Source: Cytophagaceae bacterium (GTDB lineage: Bacteria; Bacteroidota; Bacteroidia; Cytophagales; UBA9547). Taken from it: a stretch of 64,000 nt of DNA. Below are positions 63,556 to 64,000 of the stretch, piece after piece. The position numbers were made by a program, and so were the translations under genes. Each line of letters begins with the position of its first letter. Positions within the stretch are counted from its first letter, which is position 1. Below the pieces are notes generated by a model. The model ran no database searches, was not told the DNA's origin, and saw nothing but the letters and a program-made list of their open reading frames with translations. The DNA is taken from positions 1 to 64,000 of the forward strand of contig JAIYAU010000060.1 in the NCBI GenBank assembly GCA_027488865.1, in the 5' to 3' direction.

Positions 63556-64000
63556 TTGAATTTTGAACTTACATCACATTATCAGCCCACGGGTGATCAG
63601 CCAAAAGCTATAAAACAGCTTGTAGAAGGCATTAATAACAATGAAAGAAGTCAAGTTTTGCTTGGAGCTACGGGCACCGGCAAGACTTTTACGATTGCCA
63701 ATGTGGTAAACCAGATTAACAAACCCACCTTGGTTTTGAGCCATAACAAAACACTTGCTGCGCAGCTATACGGCGAGTTTAAACAATTCTTTCCTAACAA
63801 CGCGGTAGAATATTTCATTTCATATTATGACTATTACCAGCCAGAGGCTTATATCGCCTCTTCCAACACATATATAGAAAAGGATTTAGCAATTAATGAA
63901 GAAATAGAGAAGTTACGATTAGCAGCCACCTCGTCGCTTGTATCTGGCAGAAAGGACATACTTATTGTAGCCTCAGTTTCATGTATTTACGGTATTGGTA
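63556..64000 (+). CDS. uvrB: Excinuclease UvrB, N-terminal part, truncated by window edge
   Basis: The first 148 codons of UvrB, the DNA damage-recognition helicase of nucleotide-excision repair, are present. The start is taken as TTG 63556, giving [19 protein letters not shown]; no ATG exists between the upstream stop codon and the conserved start. Motifs are [10 protein letters not shown] (about 13-22), Walker A GATGTGKT (37-44) and the [10 protein letters not shown] segment that forms part of the beta-hairpin region. The reading stays open to the end of the window. Confidence 0.93.
   Translation, partial: MNFELTSHYQPTGDQPKAIKQLVEGINNNERSQVLLGATGTGKTFTIANVVNQINKPTLVLSHNKTLAAQLYGEFKQFFPNNAVEYFISYYDYYQPEAYIASSNTYIEKDLAINEEIEKLRLAATSSLVSGRKDILIVASVSCIYGIG

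Overview
The window reads as a low-GC chromosomal segment of a Bacteroidota bacterium, probably of the Cytophagia. The evidence is several secreted proteins with a type IX secretion (T9SS) C-terminal sorting domain, promoter-like TAnnTTTG boxes of the Bacteroidota type, a fused SecDF, an RHS protein of the Bacteroidota type, lipoproteins with short lipoboxes, and a monocyclic-carotenoid gene set. Almost all of it is ordinary chromosome. The accessory-looking part is the left 4 kb, where hand counts of sample lines give about 55-63% GC against about 32-38% nearby.

Left end (1-3.9 kb): GC-rich REP-like hairpins, then (reading leftwards) a truncated RHS core with an NlpC/P60-type C-terminal tip and a lipoprotein gene 34 bases behind it. 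The lipoprotein could be the immunity partner. The RHS start codon overlaps the stop codon of the last gene of the next cluster.

3.9-13.9 kb: a compact type II secretion / type IV pilus-like system in two divergent operons. Leftward are the GspE ATPase, the secretin and a MORN-repeat protein. Rightward are a GspG-like pseudopilin with an EF-hand-like loop, a prepilin peptidase, GspF, a GspL/PilN-like protein, a GspM/PilO-like protein, a three-repeat fibronectin-like lipoprotein, a GspC/PilP-like protein and a second small pseudopilin-like protein. This is the most distinctive system in the window.

14-34 kb: a CAU tRNA, a HAD phosphatase, an M50 membrane protease, a BtuF-like binding protein, tRNA-Ser(GGA), a MATE exporter, secDF, two secreted proteins that share a C-terminal domain, a cysteine-rich periplasmic protein, an OmpH/Skp-like chaperone, RNase Z, a STAS protein, purC, a MerR regulator, an M23 peptidase, an MFS transporter and rplS.

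34-47 kb: aminopeptidase P, then T9SS cargo (OB-fold protein, FlgD-like protein, secreted EEP-family nuclease/phosphatase, GH16-CBM6 glucanase), a very small DUF5522 gene, rocD, an acyl-CoA carboxylase beta subunit and inorganic pyrophosphatase.

47-64 kb: a lipoprotein with two tandem bestrophin channels, a LysE exporter next to a GH3 acyl-adenylase, YggS, DUF423, a crtD-like/cruF-like/crtZ carotenoid operon, a GreA-like protein, a giant S74 (tail-fibre chaperone) surface protein, glmM, pgeF, and the start of uvrB running off the right edge. No CRISPR array, rRNA, transposase or prophage module was seen.
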